Assembly (NCBI RefSeq): GCF_000264905.1
Contig: NW_006763131.1
Coordinates: 3,398,172-3,462,171, forward strand
Length of the DNA stretch: 64,000 nt
DNA from: Stereum hirsutum FP-91666 SS1
Taxonomy: Eukaryota > Basidiomycota > Agaricomycetes > Russulales > Stereaceae
Direction of reading: 5' to 3'
Below the pieces are notes generated by a model. It did no database searches. It had not been told where the DNA came from and saw only the letters and a list, made by a program, of their open reading frames with translations. Of the stretch, positions 22,107-34,983 are shown in pieces. Position 1 is the stretch's first letter. Each line of letters begins with the position of its first letter. Made by a program: the position numbers and the translations under genes.

Positions 22107-24501
22107 TTACACCTCCAACTCCAACGCATCTGCATCCTTTTTCTCTACATCGCTTGGCCTCCGACTCAAAGTGGGAGTCTTATCGAGCGAATGCTCAGCA
22201 TCCATTTCTGCTCGATGCTCTCGTACATATTGCTTGAAGCGGCGAGGAGCAATGCCACGAGCGTAGAGGAGATCTATGTCGCTGAATGAAAGGCCTTTCG
22301 TCTCTGCGAGATATTCAACGGAATAAAGAATAGAATGATAAGTCAAGGTCCAGAACGAATTACGAGGTCAGACTGGGATAAGACAAACCTGGGAGCATGA
22401 AGTATAGAGTCGACCACACGATGCAACAGAGAGCGAAGTAAAGGAATCCGACCTTACCTGTATAACCCATGTGCTTAGTGATCATAATCGGTGATAATGA
22501 GAAAAGCAAAGGGACCGACCGCCGAGGTTGCCTTGATCGGGATTTAGCATGAAGGGTATGACGACCGCGAACACCAAGACCATCAAGGACTGGCAAACTG
22601 TCTGGATCATTGACAGCTGAGCTCTCAAGGACGGTTTTCCGACTTCCTGTGCGAATGCAAGACCCGCTGCGCCGATCGTGGATTGGTATACCTGCGTCAA
22701 CATATGGTAGTGAGACCTCACAATCTTGAAACAATCAAAGCCGACAGTACTCACGATACTCCAGATAAAAACCGTGACGACCATGACCCACCCAGCGGCT
22801 GTGGATGTGAAGCAACCTGCGATGCCCATCACAAGGAGAGTAACGGCCAGGACGGCGATTCCGGGAAGAATAAGCCCCCTTCGACCATACTTCTCCACAA
22901 AGACGAACGCAGATGAAGTTCCGATGAGCTTGAACGCAAAGAGGATGGCGGTAACAGTGAAGACATCTTCGATGTGAACGTTGTTGAAGAAATAGGATAC
23001 ATCTGATGATTTCGGTGTATTGATGAGTGTCTCAGAGCACGAGTTTCCAGGAGAGGACAATGGGGTTCGAACGTACATCCCAGAACGACGCTGGCGCCAC
23101 ACAGTTGCTGTCCCACGGTCGTCGCCACAGCAGCCAAAGTACGTTTCTGTACGATATCGATGTTCGATTCAGCAAGATGTACTCCTTGTAGGTGCAGGCA
23201 CAGAGATATAGGGCAACGTACTTTGTTCGTCCCGGAAAGACACCTCAAGAAAGCCATCCTGTCCTTCTTGCCCCCCTTGAGAGCCTGCAACTGCTTCGCC
23301 TTCGTCACTTCGCCCTGCAGCCTCTCGAACTCGCTATCTGCGAGCGCCTCATTTCCGTGCAGACGAGATAGAGACTTTCGGGCTTCCTCGGGGCGATCGT
23401 GCAGTAGAAGCCAGTATGCGCTTTCTGGCATGAACCAGTACCCTATGAAGAGTATGACTATTATTCTGAGTTAGTATGATGGCTACTGTTGGGTTTGGGT
23501 AGGATAACAGACTTACTGATGAAGAAGTACTGCACCGTCAATATGCTTCGGTATTGCCATCTACCGGTTATGTGGATTATGCCCGGAGTGATGAATGCTG
23601 CCAAACTCTGCCCGAGGACAATGCTAAAGCTGCAAGTGCGGCACTTGTGTTCAGCCAACAGACTCGGACCGAATGAATGGAGGAAGGAGGACGCTTACTT
23701 GTAAAAGCAAAGTGTGAAGCCACGCATGGTTGGATGCGACAACTCCCTGCCGAAGAAGGTAGACTGAGCATCCCAGACGATGAGACGGGAGTGTCTCAGA
23801 CTTACCCTACGAAAGCTATAAGGACGAGATCCGGGTGAGCAACCGTGGCAGACAGAAAGCTTCGTGACAAGGATGGTACCGAAGACTTACTTGGGCTCAA
23901 GGTAATCAAAGTCCCATTCCCGCACATCATCACAAGAATTCCTCCAAAGTACCGCTGCCACGACAGCGCCGTGATCTGCAGAGCAATACCCGCACAGCTA
24001 ATGGCGCACCCCAGGAGGATGATATGTCGGCGTCCGGTGCGGTCGAGAAGAAAGCCAGCTATGACGCTGCCCGTACAACTCCCAATGGTCTGGGCGGCTG
24101 AGAATGCAGCTACATAGGGTGAAGAAGTAAGCAGGAGAACATATGAATACGTTCAAGATACAACAAGCTCTGTACGCTTGGAGGAGAATATGGAAACGGA
24201 GGGTCAGAACATGGAACAGCTACGCACTGATGTGCGCCGCCGGAATGACATATTCTCCGTTATACAGGTATCCGAATTGCTCTAGAAAGCTGGGGAATGC
24301 AAGCAACTGAAGAGTGACGAAGAAGTCGTTTGTCAGAAACAATAACACAACATCAAAGACAGCAAATCAAGGTAGAAAGAGCTAACTCACCTGCCCGAAT
24401 ACCGTATATGCATAACCCATCTGAACATTTCCAAAACTCGTGAAGAAAGCCCAAAGAAGAAACCGTCTATAGGTGAACAACGCAGACCAATCGAGCGACA
24501 T
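22107..24501 (-). CDS. MFS sugar porter (hexose/disaccharide transporter-like)
   Basis: This is a twelve-helix transporter of the sugar porter family of the major facilitator superfamily, located at the plasma membrane. It reads from ATG 24501 (MSLDWSALFTYRR) to TAA 22107-22109 with about ten exons. The N-terminal half has 'FLLDRTGRRHIILLG', the loop-2 motif. The long central loop follows 'MPESAYWLLLHDRPEEARKS', the sugar porter PESxxWL signature, and contains 'LSRLHGNEALADSEFERLQ'. The C-terminal half has 'FVEKYGRRGLILPG', matching the loop-8 GRR motif, and 'AETKGLSFSDIDLLYARG', matching the PETKG-type signature. The C-terminal tail is charged. Substrate cannot be fixed from sequence; alpha-glucosides, hexoses or similar are possible. 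It stands alone without an obvious linked glycosidase, the GH79 gene being 17 kb away. Confidence 0.87.
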
Positions 24502-25755
24502 TGTAAACAGTCGCCAATATAAGCGTCAGTAGCGTACAACCAGTTTTCCCAACAGACGGAGGGATGAGAAGAGAGAAAGGAAGAGAGCAGAAAAGAAAAA
24601 AGGCAAGAAGCTGGTCCAACTTCTCAGAAGGAGACGGATGCCCGGCCAGTATAAGTATCTGGCGCGGAACTCATCCACTTTTCAAATACGGACTCAAGGG
24701 CCTCGCCTTACCATCCTTAAACATAATTGGTCTGGTGCTCTGCCTGCTGTCTCTCCTCGAGTAGAACATGCCATCGTGCTCAACGTAAAGAAGGACACAA
24801 AAAGCCCGTCGGCGAGCGCATAGGCTGGAAGTGAGGGTCAGAAGTTCAGACTTTTACTGGTAAATGAGATTACCTTGCAATTGCGGACAACACATAAGTC
24901 CGAGCACAACTTTGACTAGTGAGCACCATGTGCATGAGCAGAGACGATGAACCAGAGAATTGTGAGAGAACCATGCAAAACACATTGGCGTCTAAGACAG
25001 TGATAATCCGACGTTTCCCCGGGTGTAGACCCAGGTTATGATGAGATAATCATCCACCGCATCTCGTACTTTCTCTGGTATTCTGAAGGCCCTGAGCATA
25101 TTATCACGTCCAAGGCGGCATAATGAATGAATGCATGGGTACAGCGATAACGGATTGTCATCGTTGAGTAACTTGAAGCATTGCGTGTGGAAAGGACACC
25201 AAATTTGTGCTCGAGGCCTAAACTTCGATGAACGAGGCAGTCGAAGTCTGATAGCTTGAGATATGGCACCCTCGAAAACACCGGTATTCATCTAATCAGT
25301 CTATCATGAAGACCACTATGCGCCTATGAGAAATGAAGACTCACGCGTGGCAGGTTCGTGTATGGCTTCGCACCCCAGTAAATCCCAGTGCAGCCTGAGT
25401 CAAGTTCAAGGCGACAATCATCTCGATCTCACACAGCACCGACATCGCGCCTCCTTCCTATCCCAAAAACCCATTCTATTCGTATTAAAAGAGTGCCGAA
25501 GAGAATGATTACACACTTGGTATCCAATACCCACAACTACGTCAATCAATGACCAGCCCTCTATTCCGAATATCCCGCATGTATACCATTCCGACCCTTG
25601 AACCAAGAAAACCTGCAGATCGTCCCATCCATCCATCCATCCCGGGAGTTGAGACGCGTGTCAATCGTAAAAATTTCGTAGTCTTAACCGTAGCCGTAGC
25701 TTGGCTTGACCTGGGGGTATATGCGAAGTCGGAAATCCGTCTACCCGTCCTATGA
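24502..25755. other. Intergenic, about 1.25 kb, no supported gene
   Basis: Short open frames (24992-25291 -, 25326-25508 +, 25549-25755 +) have no motif, signal peptide or convincing splice sites. The first ~200 bases are the sugar porter promoter side. A run of four ATCC units lies at about 25625-25641. Confidence 0.4.
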
Positions 25756-26971
25756 TCACCGCGGAGGCGAAGCATCCCTCCTCCAATAATCATACACCCT
25801 GCTATTCCTCGCACTATTCGATATAGCCTCCCGTCCTCTCTGAGCCCACTGATGATATATCGGCGTCGAAACGTTCCTCGCATGTCGATGCGATTTCTCC
25901 ACGTTCGCACCCGTGCCCAGAGGTTCCGTATCGTCTGCTGGAGGTTCCCGGGTGGATCTTGAGAACGTCCGGGTGCGGGTGCGGCGGGCGGGAGAGGAGG
26001 GAGTCGTGGTAGGGAAGGGGAGTTTGTTGATACGTGGAGACGAAGATGCGGATGGGGACATGGTACCGAACCAATCGACGGCGGCGATGGGGACGACCCA
26101 GACGTGCGATGTGCCGTTGGCGTGCTGCCGAAGGGCTAGGATGAAAGCCGTCAAGGTGAAGCCGAAAACTGGTCCAACAATGTTTGTTAGCAACACAGAG
26201 GGACCTAGTCGATACAGGAAGTATTCATGAACTCACGCAAGAAAGCAATGACGAAAGCGAAGGATTCAATCACTCGATACTGTGCTTGGTACATCTCCGT
26301 GGTGACTGTCAAAACGTTCGTTAGGATCGCCGCCATTGTGATTTCAGAAAACTGTCGGGTACTCACAACCACCGACGACGGTGCTATCTGAAGAAGAGGC
26401 GAAACACTGGACGATGGCAGACTTGGCTTCTGAAGCCGCGAGAGAACCAGCAAGAGCTGTAGCCAAAGCCGTGATCCTTGTCAGATGTGTATGCGAACGA
26501 CGAATATTGACAGTGAACGCACCTAGCCATAGTGTGGCCATAATTCCCGTACCAACCAGTTCTAGCCGAGTGGAAACAAGGCGCCATATGCCACTTGCGA
26601 TTCTGTACGGAACACGGAACACAGAGACGTTCATAACTCAGCCAAATAAAGTAGAGTTGAAAGAACGTACAGGCCAAGCATAGTTACGAGACCAAGACAT
26701 GAAACAGCGATTGCAAAGGGTACATCACGGGCTGAAGAAGGGAGCTTGCTTAGATACACGCGGCGGAAGTGAAGGTTCAGATTTGGAGGATTGACGCACT
26801 GAGATGGGATGGGGTGAGGATTGCCTGGAAATGGCCTGCCAGGGCGAGACATATGAGACTCAAAACGAGCACAAAACCTACGGGTCACCAATCAGAAAGG
26901 ACATAGCAGAGGAAGCAGCGGGATAACGCACCTAGTAGACAGGAATGTAGGACGCTGAAAAGCGAAGGCAT
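25756..26971 (-). CDS. Four-helix (MARVEL-like) membrane protein with disordered tail
   Basis: The gene starts at ATG 26971 (MPSLFSVLHS) and ends at 25756. Spliced hydrophobic segments are 'CLLGFVLVLSLICLALAG', 'FAIAVSCLGLVTMLGL', 'LELVGTGIMATLWLG' with 'ALAGSLAASEAKSAIVQCFA', and 'ESFAFVIAFLLFGFTLTAFI'. The last two are joined by an intron with GTGAGT...ACCAG. Four membrane helices with an acidic/Ala-rich extracellular loop and a Tyr/Gln/Arg segment 'YQAQYRVIE' fit small fungal MARVEL/tetraspan proteins, which are usually annotated as uncharacterised. The roughly 110-residue C-terminal tail is Ser/Thr/Arg-rich and likely cytosolic. Function is unknown; a role in membrane domains is only an inference from topology. 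Confidence 0.68.
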
Positions 26972-27990
26972 GGCTTGCACTCGAAGAATCCTGATAACCC
27001 GAGCCCGGGGTATACAATATGATAGTCAAAGACAGACAAAGGGACTCGGTAGCCTCTCTCTATGCGCACAGGGCAGTCAAGCCGACAAAGAATGACAAGT
27101 TTCACAATCAACCGACGCCAGAACGACGCCGTTTTCGATGCCGGTGAGTGTCGCCGACAAAGGGAGAGCAGTGGAGCGCAGCGCTCACTGAGTTGGAAAA
27201 TAAAAATAAAAGAATGGAGCTATCGCTCAAAGAACAGTTGGTGAGAGAGAAAAACAGTCGAGCCGGTGGACCTTATCAATAAGTCCCATCGCCTCGGAGG
27301 TCCCTTCACTTGTCCCTCACAACCGACAGCGACCATGGGCGGCAAGGCGGCAACTCGGATTGACATAACATACCATCTTGTTAGGGATCCACCACCCGCA
27401 TGCGCTCCTTCCAGACGGTATGATGAAAAAGTAAAGGTGGCATGCAAATGTTCTGTGTCACCAGGAAAGCTGCAGGCAGCAGCGGAAAGAAAGGCGCTGT
27501 GGGAGAAAATCAGTTCGGAGGCTTTCGGAGGCTTCCTTTGATTTCCCACGTGCAAGTGGCGAAAGCCTTGCACCCGAGTTCTTGGTGTGTGGCGCACAGT
27601 CTCAGTCTCATCTTGCGGCGACCAATCTGTCGCAAGCACCTCCCGCTTATACAGACGCAGACGCAACATTGGAGTTCATTCAGGTATTTATAAGGTCGCA
27701 AAAGCTTGCATGATATTACAGGAAGTTTGGTTTCGTGATACAGTACAGGTGAAATGCCAAGTTACTACCGGACTGGACAAGGACTGGACGGCGATGCGGA
27801 ATGAGGTGATGGAGACACAGGACATTAGGCAACAAGATGAGCGAGATAACTGGAATGGCGACACAGGGCTAAATATTGGGGGGGGAGGGGGGGAGATAAG
27901 ATCGCTGAGATACATGAGAGGAATATGAACTCACGATCTCTTAACCCCCAAGATATTTCCCAGCCCGAACACGGCACACAATCTGATCTC
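26972..27990. other. Intergenic, about 1 kb, no supported gene
   Basis: Overlapping open frames at 27220-27669 (-) and 27266-27541 (+) are mirror images of the same stretch and show no conserved motif. A G-run (GGGGGGGAGGGGGGG) lies at about 27879-27893, near the 3' side of the next gene. Confidence 0.4.
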
Positions 27991-29328
27991 TCAAATACTC
28001 AACTCCCTCTCTCTGATGAACGCGTCCCTCAGTTTCATGTACTCGAACGGCGAGACACTCTTCCCCATCAACCTCTTACCCATCACCGCATCTAACGTCG
28101 ACGTGGTCATCCTCTTACACTCCTCAAGTTCCTCCTTGGTATGTATCCCGATGACGGACCGAAGGATGTGGGCGTGATATTCCATAAGGCCGTGCGATAT
28201 CACAAAGAGACTGATTGGGTCGCTCGACACGGGCTCTACGGGCTCTACGACTTGGCTGTATGCGCGACTCGGATAGGCGTGGCTGCTGGTTGACGCAGAA
28301 GCAGGCAGGAAGTGGGGATTATAGCTCGAGCCCTGTACAGTAGGAGGTGCACGAGATGTCGATGGAGGAGGGGCAGGTTGGGCGGCTGTGATGGTTCATT
28401 CATAAAAATGAGAGAGGTGGGTGAGTGAACTGTTCGTCAGGCATAATATAAAACGGACCTCGGGGAACCGACCAAATTTCTTTCTGAACTGGGTGCCGCT
28501 CGCGACGAGGCCTAGCGTTTACCTGATCTTTTCCACCTTCGAGGACGACAATGGGTTCGGCTGCGGGAAGGTTTTGCGAGCTGGGAGGCATAACATTACT
28601 TGGAGCGTTCTCGATTACTGGGCACGATATTAGAGATATCGCAGAATGTAGGCGCTGCCACTAAATATAAAACGCACATTCGGTTCCCTGAGTTTGGATA
28701 TTCTGAAAAGAGGCGATCGTTATAAGGGCGTTAGTATCATTGTCAGACATTTAGGGGCATCAGGCGACCAACATGAGCAGCATTTAGGGTACCAGTGTGT
28801 ACACCAGGGGCTGTTTGCATCTCTACCATGAACAAATTTATACGGTGTAAGTCAAGCGCATAAGAAATTCGAGGGAACCACTAGGCTATACCTTGGGCAG
28901 AGGAAAGGCCAACCATCGGTCCAGGCACCTGAGGCTTCTCCCTCGTCGCCATGAAAGCCCTCCAATCCGTCTCGTCAGTACGCATAGACCGATCATGCTC
29001 GTCCAAACCTCCGTAATGTGCATCTTCTTCTAGATTATCTCTGAACCGCTCCTTGTCGAGCGGCTTACGGCACACGCGCATATGGTCATTGTCGATGATG
29101 GCGGCGATGGTTGCTGGCGACCTGTCGTACCGAACGGAGAGGTCTTGGACATTGAGACGGCCCGATTTGTAAAGGTCGCGAACCTTGGCACGAACGATGC
29201 GGCTCCTCTTCCATCTAAAGAGTGAGAGGCGTAACGGTCACCGTTCAGCATTTATGTATGAAGAAGGAACGGTGTATAGACACGCACGTGACAACGGCGG
29301 AGTCGTAGATTTTCTTCGTCTCGTTCAT
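27991..29328 (-). CDS. HTH + SAM-like domain protein, copy A of a three-member family
   Basis: I do not know a name for this family. The gene reads from ATG 29328 (MNETKKIYDSAVV) to TGA 27991-27993. Intron 1 is phase 2 and sits just before a basic helix-turn-helix-like segment: 'WKRSRIVRAKVRDLYKSGR', 'NVQDLSVRYDRSPATIAAI', 'IDNDHM'. An acidic linker follows (NLEEDAHYGGLDEHD) and then a Pro/Ser-rich middle part with several small exons; the splice into the last exon (about 28380-28560) is ambiguous. The C-terminal ~75 residues form a helical SAM-like domain: 'DPISLFVISHGLMEYHA', 'SVIGIHTKEELEE', 'DAVMGKRLM', 'SPFEYMKLRDAFIRE'. The same two blocks occur in the genes at 49.0 and 50.1 kb. A DNA-binding N-terminus with a protein-interaction C-terminus suggests a nuclear regulator, but that is inference. 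Confidence 0.66.
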
Positions 29329-29985
29329 TGCGGACCTGTGTCGGGCACCGACGGTATGTGAGGTGTACGACGATTGGGGGTGGGAGAGGAAAATGATTGA
29401 TAGGAGGAGAACAGCACTTGGCGAGACTTTATGTCGAAATCCGCGCGCGAAGTGTGGTGACGTGAATAAGAAGCAAGTAAAGGAGAATAATCAAAGACAA
29501 AGACAGGACAAGATCCGCATACAGCAACGGAGAATCAACCGCAAGTACATCTTCGTACAGCTGCCAAATACGGCGAGGCGTCCATTTTTGGGACACACTC
29601 AGAGAGAGAGATGTCAAAGAGGCGCCTTGTTCGGCTCGTTCCGAACAATGGCGCGCATGGGCTGGAAGAGAAGACCAAAACTAAGCACACTGTCAATCAA
29701 GGCGGTGTCGAAGGTTGCGAACGATGCGGATGAGCTCACAGATCTAATTTTTCTTCTAGGCGGTCGGTCCATGGGTGGCATTCGACATGCGTCGCACAGG
29801 TTTCGAGAACGTCCACGAACGCCGTGATCGTTGAAGGGAGGGAAATGAACGCAGAAGAAAGATAGACAGGTGATGATTGTGCCACGACGATCAGAAACGT
29901 CCTCTTCTCAAGGTGTAAGTACATCGAGATGGGCCACACTAACAACTCACCATACAACCCGGCTTGATCCGACGATGTGCAAATC
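29329..29985. other. Intergenic; promoter side of copy A and 3' side of the RWD gene
   Basis: An open frame at 29363-29827 (+) is Arg/Lys-rich low-complexity sequence without homology features. On the minus strand just past the RWD stop codon a 70-codon open frame (29736-29957) might be an alternative 3' exon, but it carries no domain. Confidence 0.4.
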
Positions 29986-31267
29986 TCAAGCGGCGTTCTG
30001 GGCTACACCCGCACCGACGCTCCCAATACCCATCTCAACCACATAACTCTCCCTGCCCAACCTCCTCATCTCATCGACAACATCACCCACCTTCTCCATC
30101 TCCATCCACCTCCGTCTCTCTGGCTCCTCCCCGGGCCCTCTCCCAATTACTTGTGTGGCACTGGCCTTGCCTGGGTCCTCATGCGCTTGAATCAGCCCGG
30201 CCGGCAGCAGTTCCACAAATCTTACCCTCAGCGCGAGCCACTGCCAGCTCTTGACTTCCCTCACCCATTCCTCAATATCTCCACGCTCGCCTTCGGCGTA
30301 CAAAATGCCTGGGTGTCCGACCTTGGCGAACCCGGTGAGCGAAAGCGTTGCGGATAAATTAAGGAGGTTGCGTCGTTTAGTGGGCGAGACAAGGTGGTGG
30401 GAAGTCAGGAGGGCATGATAACGTTGACTGGGTTGTGCTGGCCCTGATGTAGATGAATGTGGAGTTTCTGAGGAGGAAGGGGACGAGAGCTGAGAGTTAC
30501 TGTTCAGCGAGGTTGCGTCGTGTAGAAGAGGAATCAGGTGTTCGGAGAGTAGTTGATAGATCGGATATCTGGTTAAACGCGGGAACAAACTACATCAGCG
30601 TCTTTCAACATAGAAGCACAGAAGAGCTGAACGTTTAGTGTGTATCCGTTTGAGGCGGAACGAGGGCTAAGTGACTCGTGACAGTCTGAGCCTATACTCA
30701 CTCACATCCATCGGCCTGGCACGCGACCTCCATCTTCTCTCTGACAATCTCCTGCCACCTCGCCTGTTCCTCCCGACCCATCGCCTCACCTTTTACACTC
30801 ACTCTGATACCTCCTGACCCATCGTTAAGCGCACGATTCGGATACATCCGTGGCACGTCAACCTCATACCACACCTTCTTCGACTCTTCCAATCCGACTC
30901 GTATTCGCGTTCCCTGTGGGCCCCACACGCCTGTAGCTCCCGATTCAGATTCAGAACTGGGATCATCTGCAGCTGCAGGATCACCATTACTAGCCGCCAC
31001 ACAGCTCGAGTGTTCCACGGAGGAGCGTGGCGAAGGGGCCTCAACCTCCCGCACTGAGTGTAATAAACTTCGAACCGCCTCCTCCGGGTCCATGGTGAAC
31101 TCATCAAGCGCATGTGTCCATAGAACGGCCGCACGCGACGTGGAAGGGGGGACGACGAATGTGAGTTGTTCACCCGGGAGGAGTGCATGTTTGAGGAGCG
31201 ATAGTTCTTCGAGCTGGCGATTCAGGACTTCGTCATCCGTGTCAGATGACTCTGTTAAAAGCCCCAT
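29986..31267 (-). CDS. RWD domain protein with DUF1115 (RWDD2-like)
   Basis: This resembles the RWDD2 group, an N-terminal RWD domain followed by DUF1115. The start is ATG 31267 (MGLLTESSDTDDEVLNRQLE) and the stop TGA at 29986-29988. Two exons join through one intron with donor GTGAGT after 'QADGCE' and acceptor CCAG before 'YPIYQLLSEHLIPLLHD'. The N-terminal half has 'QLEELSLLKHALLPGEQLTF', the RWD start, then a Ser-rich acidic insert and 'VWYEVDVPRMYPNRAL', matching the RWD 'YP' region. The C-terminal half has 'ALLTSHHLVSPTKRRNLLNL', 'LTGFAKVGHPGILYAEGE' and 'WLALRVRFVEL', the conserved DUF1115 core. RWD domains mediate protein contacts, for example in ubiquitin-related complexes; the specific role is unknown. 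A smaller intron could exist near the C-terminus. Confidence 0.8.
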
Positions 31268-33436
31268 ACTGCAGTTGCAGTAGAGTTAGCGCGAGATACC
31301 ACAGGCTGATGGAACTGGCAAAGACGTGTAGCACGGTTGGGCGATGGCAAACACGTTGTTCGTTGTCAAATCCGGTCAGGGAGGCGAATTTTCCGAAGTG
31401 GGGAAGGTTCGAGGGTGATTGTGTCCTTAAAATCACGGAAGAGCAGTGAGAGCGCGAGGAAGCACTAGTGTGGGGCGGGGTGCGGGAGAAAAACACGAGC
31501 AAGGTGCCAACCCGAAGTTGCTTATGGCTGGGAGATCTGTGGAGTGATGATGAGATAGGCTAGGGAGAACGACTCAGCGCTTTCCAACGTCCACGATTCA
31601 ACGTTTCAACAGCAAAGACAAATAGACAAACTAGTGAGTGAGTCAATGATCAACGTAATCCAGTACTCAAGTTCAGTCATTTCTACCTCCACGCCCTCCA
31701 CCGACGCATCGAAGATACTTGTCGTGCGGCGGTCCGAGGAGCTCAGTGTTGCCAACGCTTTCGAGATCGAATACCACATTCATAACAGTATTCCGAAGTG
31801 AAGATTACTCACACGAAACTAGAGCAAGTAAATCGAGTCAGGTTATGCCAGCAAATCTTCGGTATGGTGACGTCGTTGGTGTGCTGAAGAACGCCAAATC
31901 GGGTCCGGAGATTCAAAGCGTACGCCACGTGGGCTAGTGCGCAAGATGCCGGTCAAAGCAAAGCCTTCTTTCTCCACAGCTTCGACTAGCAAGTCAAGCC
32001 AGCCAGTTCGATACGTGGGCTCAGCTTATAATTTTGACAAGGTTTTACGCTCGAACAATAGCAACGGGGTCGCCTTGGAGTGGCCTTACTTAATACGACC
32101 TCAGGTGCCCGCAGTCCCACTAAATTCGAGGGTCCTTCAACAGTGTCCATGAGACCTATAGACTACTGTTTGAAGATGCCTCCGGAGACATTAGTTCAGT
32201 CAAACCCCAGCTACCAGTGGTTGCGCGACGACCCCTAGCCTGTATCTCATGACAACGACGTCTGACAGTCGAGTTCGAGCTAGATCCGTATTGCTTCCTC
32301 CCGATATCGCTAGTTCCGCCCATTGCATCTATAAGTACACACCTACAGACATGCCTTCAAGCTCAAGGACTACCGCGTCTCCTTGTGGAAATATTTTCGA
32401 GAGATTGAACAGTCAGAAGGCTTCCCGCACTCTGAGGAAGCAATGACACATGGGAAGGTGTATGTGCAAGATCCGTCTATGTAGTTCTCTCCAATTTCTC
32501 CCAGATAATGTGCGCTGTCATTCAATGAAGCCATGTCCGCAAACCAACATCTTCCTTGGCAGATATCCTTATAGACATAGTGTAAGTACGAGAACGAGCC
32601 AATCGCAATGCCCGCGGTTCACAACAGAAGCGAGAAGCCCGTCGAACAAGCACATCGGTACCTTGTCAGCCCCTGAGGCCTAATCAACAAACTGGATACA
32701 CTTCAGGGAGCACGAATTCCCTTCTGCAGTCGAGTCTTCCCGTTTTCATGTACGCAGAAGACAGAAGAGGTATCGCTCCCTTCTCGTTACTTCTCCGGAT
32801 CAAATCAGCGCGTGAGCGAGAAGATCGCAGGATGCGGTCGTATACTTAGACGTCCCTGCCAAATGGAGAGAGGTGTTGATCTGTGGGCGCAGGGATGTTT
32901 TTGTAGGAGCAAGTCGAGGAGAGTCACCAGGTCAAAAATCAGGACCTCTAATCACAGCGCTTAGTTTGCCGGTCTGCCAGTGAGAAGACGGTGGGGGAAG
33001 AACGCGGTATTTGTATAACTAGCGCTGTGTCTCGTTCAATATGCGTGCACGTAGAGAATCTGCCCACTTCGTTCATAAATCCGCATTGGTGACCGTTTCT
33101 GACTCGTCAGACGCGTCCCATGCATCACGGTCTAGGGTAGGTCGCCGCCGGTCAGACCGAGGCTGACCGCTGACAAGAGTCTCGAGCAGAGTCTCGAGCT
33201 CAACATACATAACAAAACGCGTCCGTTAGACTCAAGCTCAGATGAATACGAGAAGGTCGAAGTCGAGACGCTCTCTGATATGCGCTGTATAAGGCCTGCC
33301 TCCATCCTCCAATCAAGTCATCGTGAGTCCTTTCACAAAGCAAGCGATCGGTAGCGAAGTCATCGGACGAAACTCGAGCATGCATATTTATGTACGTCCC
33401 GGTCCTTGCTCACATTGCAAGGCTTGGAACTTCACA

Positions 33437-33480
33437 CCCACAGATATAAAAGGCGTCTGAATCAGTATCAGACCTGTGGG
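33437..33480. other. Two-tier inverted repeat around a TATA-like sequence
   Basis: CCCACAG (33437-33443) pairs with CTGTGGG (33474-33480), and inside it GTCTGA (33455-33460) pairs with TCAGAC (33468-33473) around a 7-base loop. The left-side bulge contains ATATAAAAGG. It could be a cruciform, a protein-binding dyad or chance; no neighbouring gene explains it. Confidence 0.4.
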
Positions 33481-34276
33481 CTATGCCAAGACCCTGAGGC
33501 GTAGCGCTGCGTTTCGAGAGTAAAGACCCTTTTCACCCGCCGATTGTGAAGATGTGACACGAAGAACTGTGCGAGCTGCGACCGCGAGCGCTCGATAGAG
33601 AGAACGAAAAGATAGCGGAAGATCGGCCACGCCACTCGTTTCATGCAACTCTCCTCGCAGTTGAATGTTACAAGGATGGAAACTGGCACACGCCACTGCG
33701 CCACTACTTATTGGCAGAAGCTGATAGGGACATAGCCAAGATTAGGATAAAGTAGCAGGATGCACCCATGCTCGTCGACGTTTCATTTCCGTCTTGTCCG
33801 GCTATTCAGAAGCACGTCCACCGCACACCGGGACCAGGACCGAGATCAACAACAATGCACTGTCCAAATTGCATTCTGCCACCGGGTGCGTCGTCGGTGA
33901 AGGAAGCAGGGTGGCACAAGCAACACGAGTTTGGCAAAGGCAGATGCACTTACTGCATACTTTCTTCTCGAGTAACACGCTTGATAGCTGTGTTCCTACC
34001 ACGTACGTACACCCTGACCACAAGCAGTATGAGAGAGATATCCCGAGGAGCGCAGACGTTCCCCGTTCCAGCAACTCACCTGCACACCCATCAAACATCA
34101 CAAGTTCGTACCAGCCCGTACCCAGGACTTCAGATATGAAGCTTCATGCATCATGCCTCAAGCCAGCTTCTACCCGAGATCCCAGTAGAGAACAGCAGAG
34201 AATCCCAAAGCGAGACAGAAGAGCCTGTGCCACTGTGCACTCTGCGGAAAGAACGTCCGTGCCTCGTTGAGCGATT

Positions 34277-34308
34277 TACGCTACTGCGCCGCTACGCTAC
34301 TGCGCCGC
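34277..34308. repeat. 16 bp tandem duplication
   Basis: The unit TACGCTACTGCGCCGC is present twice back to back. It is a simple direct duplication in noncoding sequence. Confidence 0.75.
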
Positions 34309-34965
34309 TACGACCTGCTACAATGCCACCGGTCATGTCGATGTCGTGATCAGTGATCACACCGACGAAGGGGGGTCAGAAAAGAACCTCCGACAGCCGA
34401 GCGCTGAAGAAGAAAGCTCTTGCAATCTTCAAGCTTCATGGCCGTAAGATTGCAAGAGAGCCTCGAGGAGCGTTCCATTCAACGATTCATCTCGCGGCGC
34501 CATTGACAGAAACGAGCGCGCCGGCCGAGGGGAGAACAAGGAGATGACATTGAGTTGGAAGTGAAAGCAAACGATCGAGCTTCAAGGATCGAGGATCAAG
34601 GAACGAGCGTCGAACGGGTCACAGATGGAACGGAACATGCATGTCTGCATGCCCTGAAAATCCGAATTTGCAAGTGACCGTAAGGACTGTGGAGAAGAGC
34701 AGCTGCAGGGGATCCGGAAAAGTGTACAGTACCGAGCCGCGAGCGAGCCCCGGATTCGGCGTGCACACGTGCAAGGGTGGCCCGTTAGCGGGTGCGGGTG
34801 CGGGCGCGGAACGCTCGCGCCGAGGTGCCGATTCCGATTCCGAGAGCTTCAGCGTGTGGCAAAGTGGCAGGAGAGAGAGAGATAGAGAGGAGAGCTGATC
34901 ATTGTTTTGTTTGTTGTTTTCTCCACGGAGTGCAACGATCGAGCCGTCACTTATAAAAACAAGAT

Positions 34966-34983
34966 CGTCGTCGTCGTCGTCGT
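34966..34983. repeat. GTC trinucleotide run
   Basis: A run of six GTC/CGT units lies in noncoding sequence; just downstream the motif CGTGTC repeats (35078-35106). Confidence 0.6.

Noticed and set aside
25625..25641. ATCC tandem repeat as a functional site
   Set aside because: Four copies of a 4-base unit is ordinary microsatellite noise.
29363..29827. 154-codon Arg/Lys-rich open frame
   Set aside because: Overlaps the promoter of copy A and is not conserved-looking; high basic content follows from AGA/AAG-rich DNA.
33794..34270. 158-codon open frame as a gene
   Set aside because: No conserved residues, no splice context, composition typical of noncoding GC-balanced DNA.
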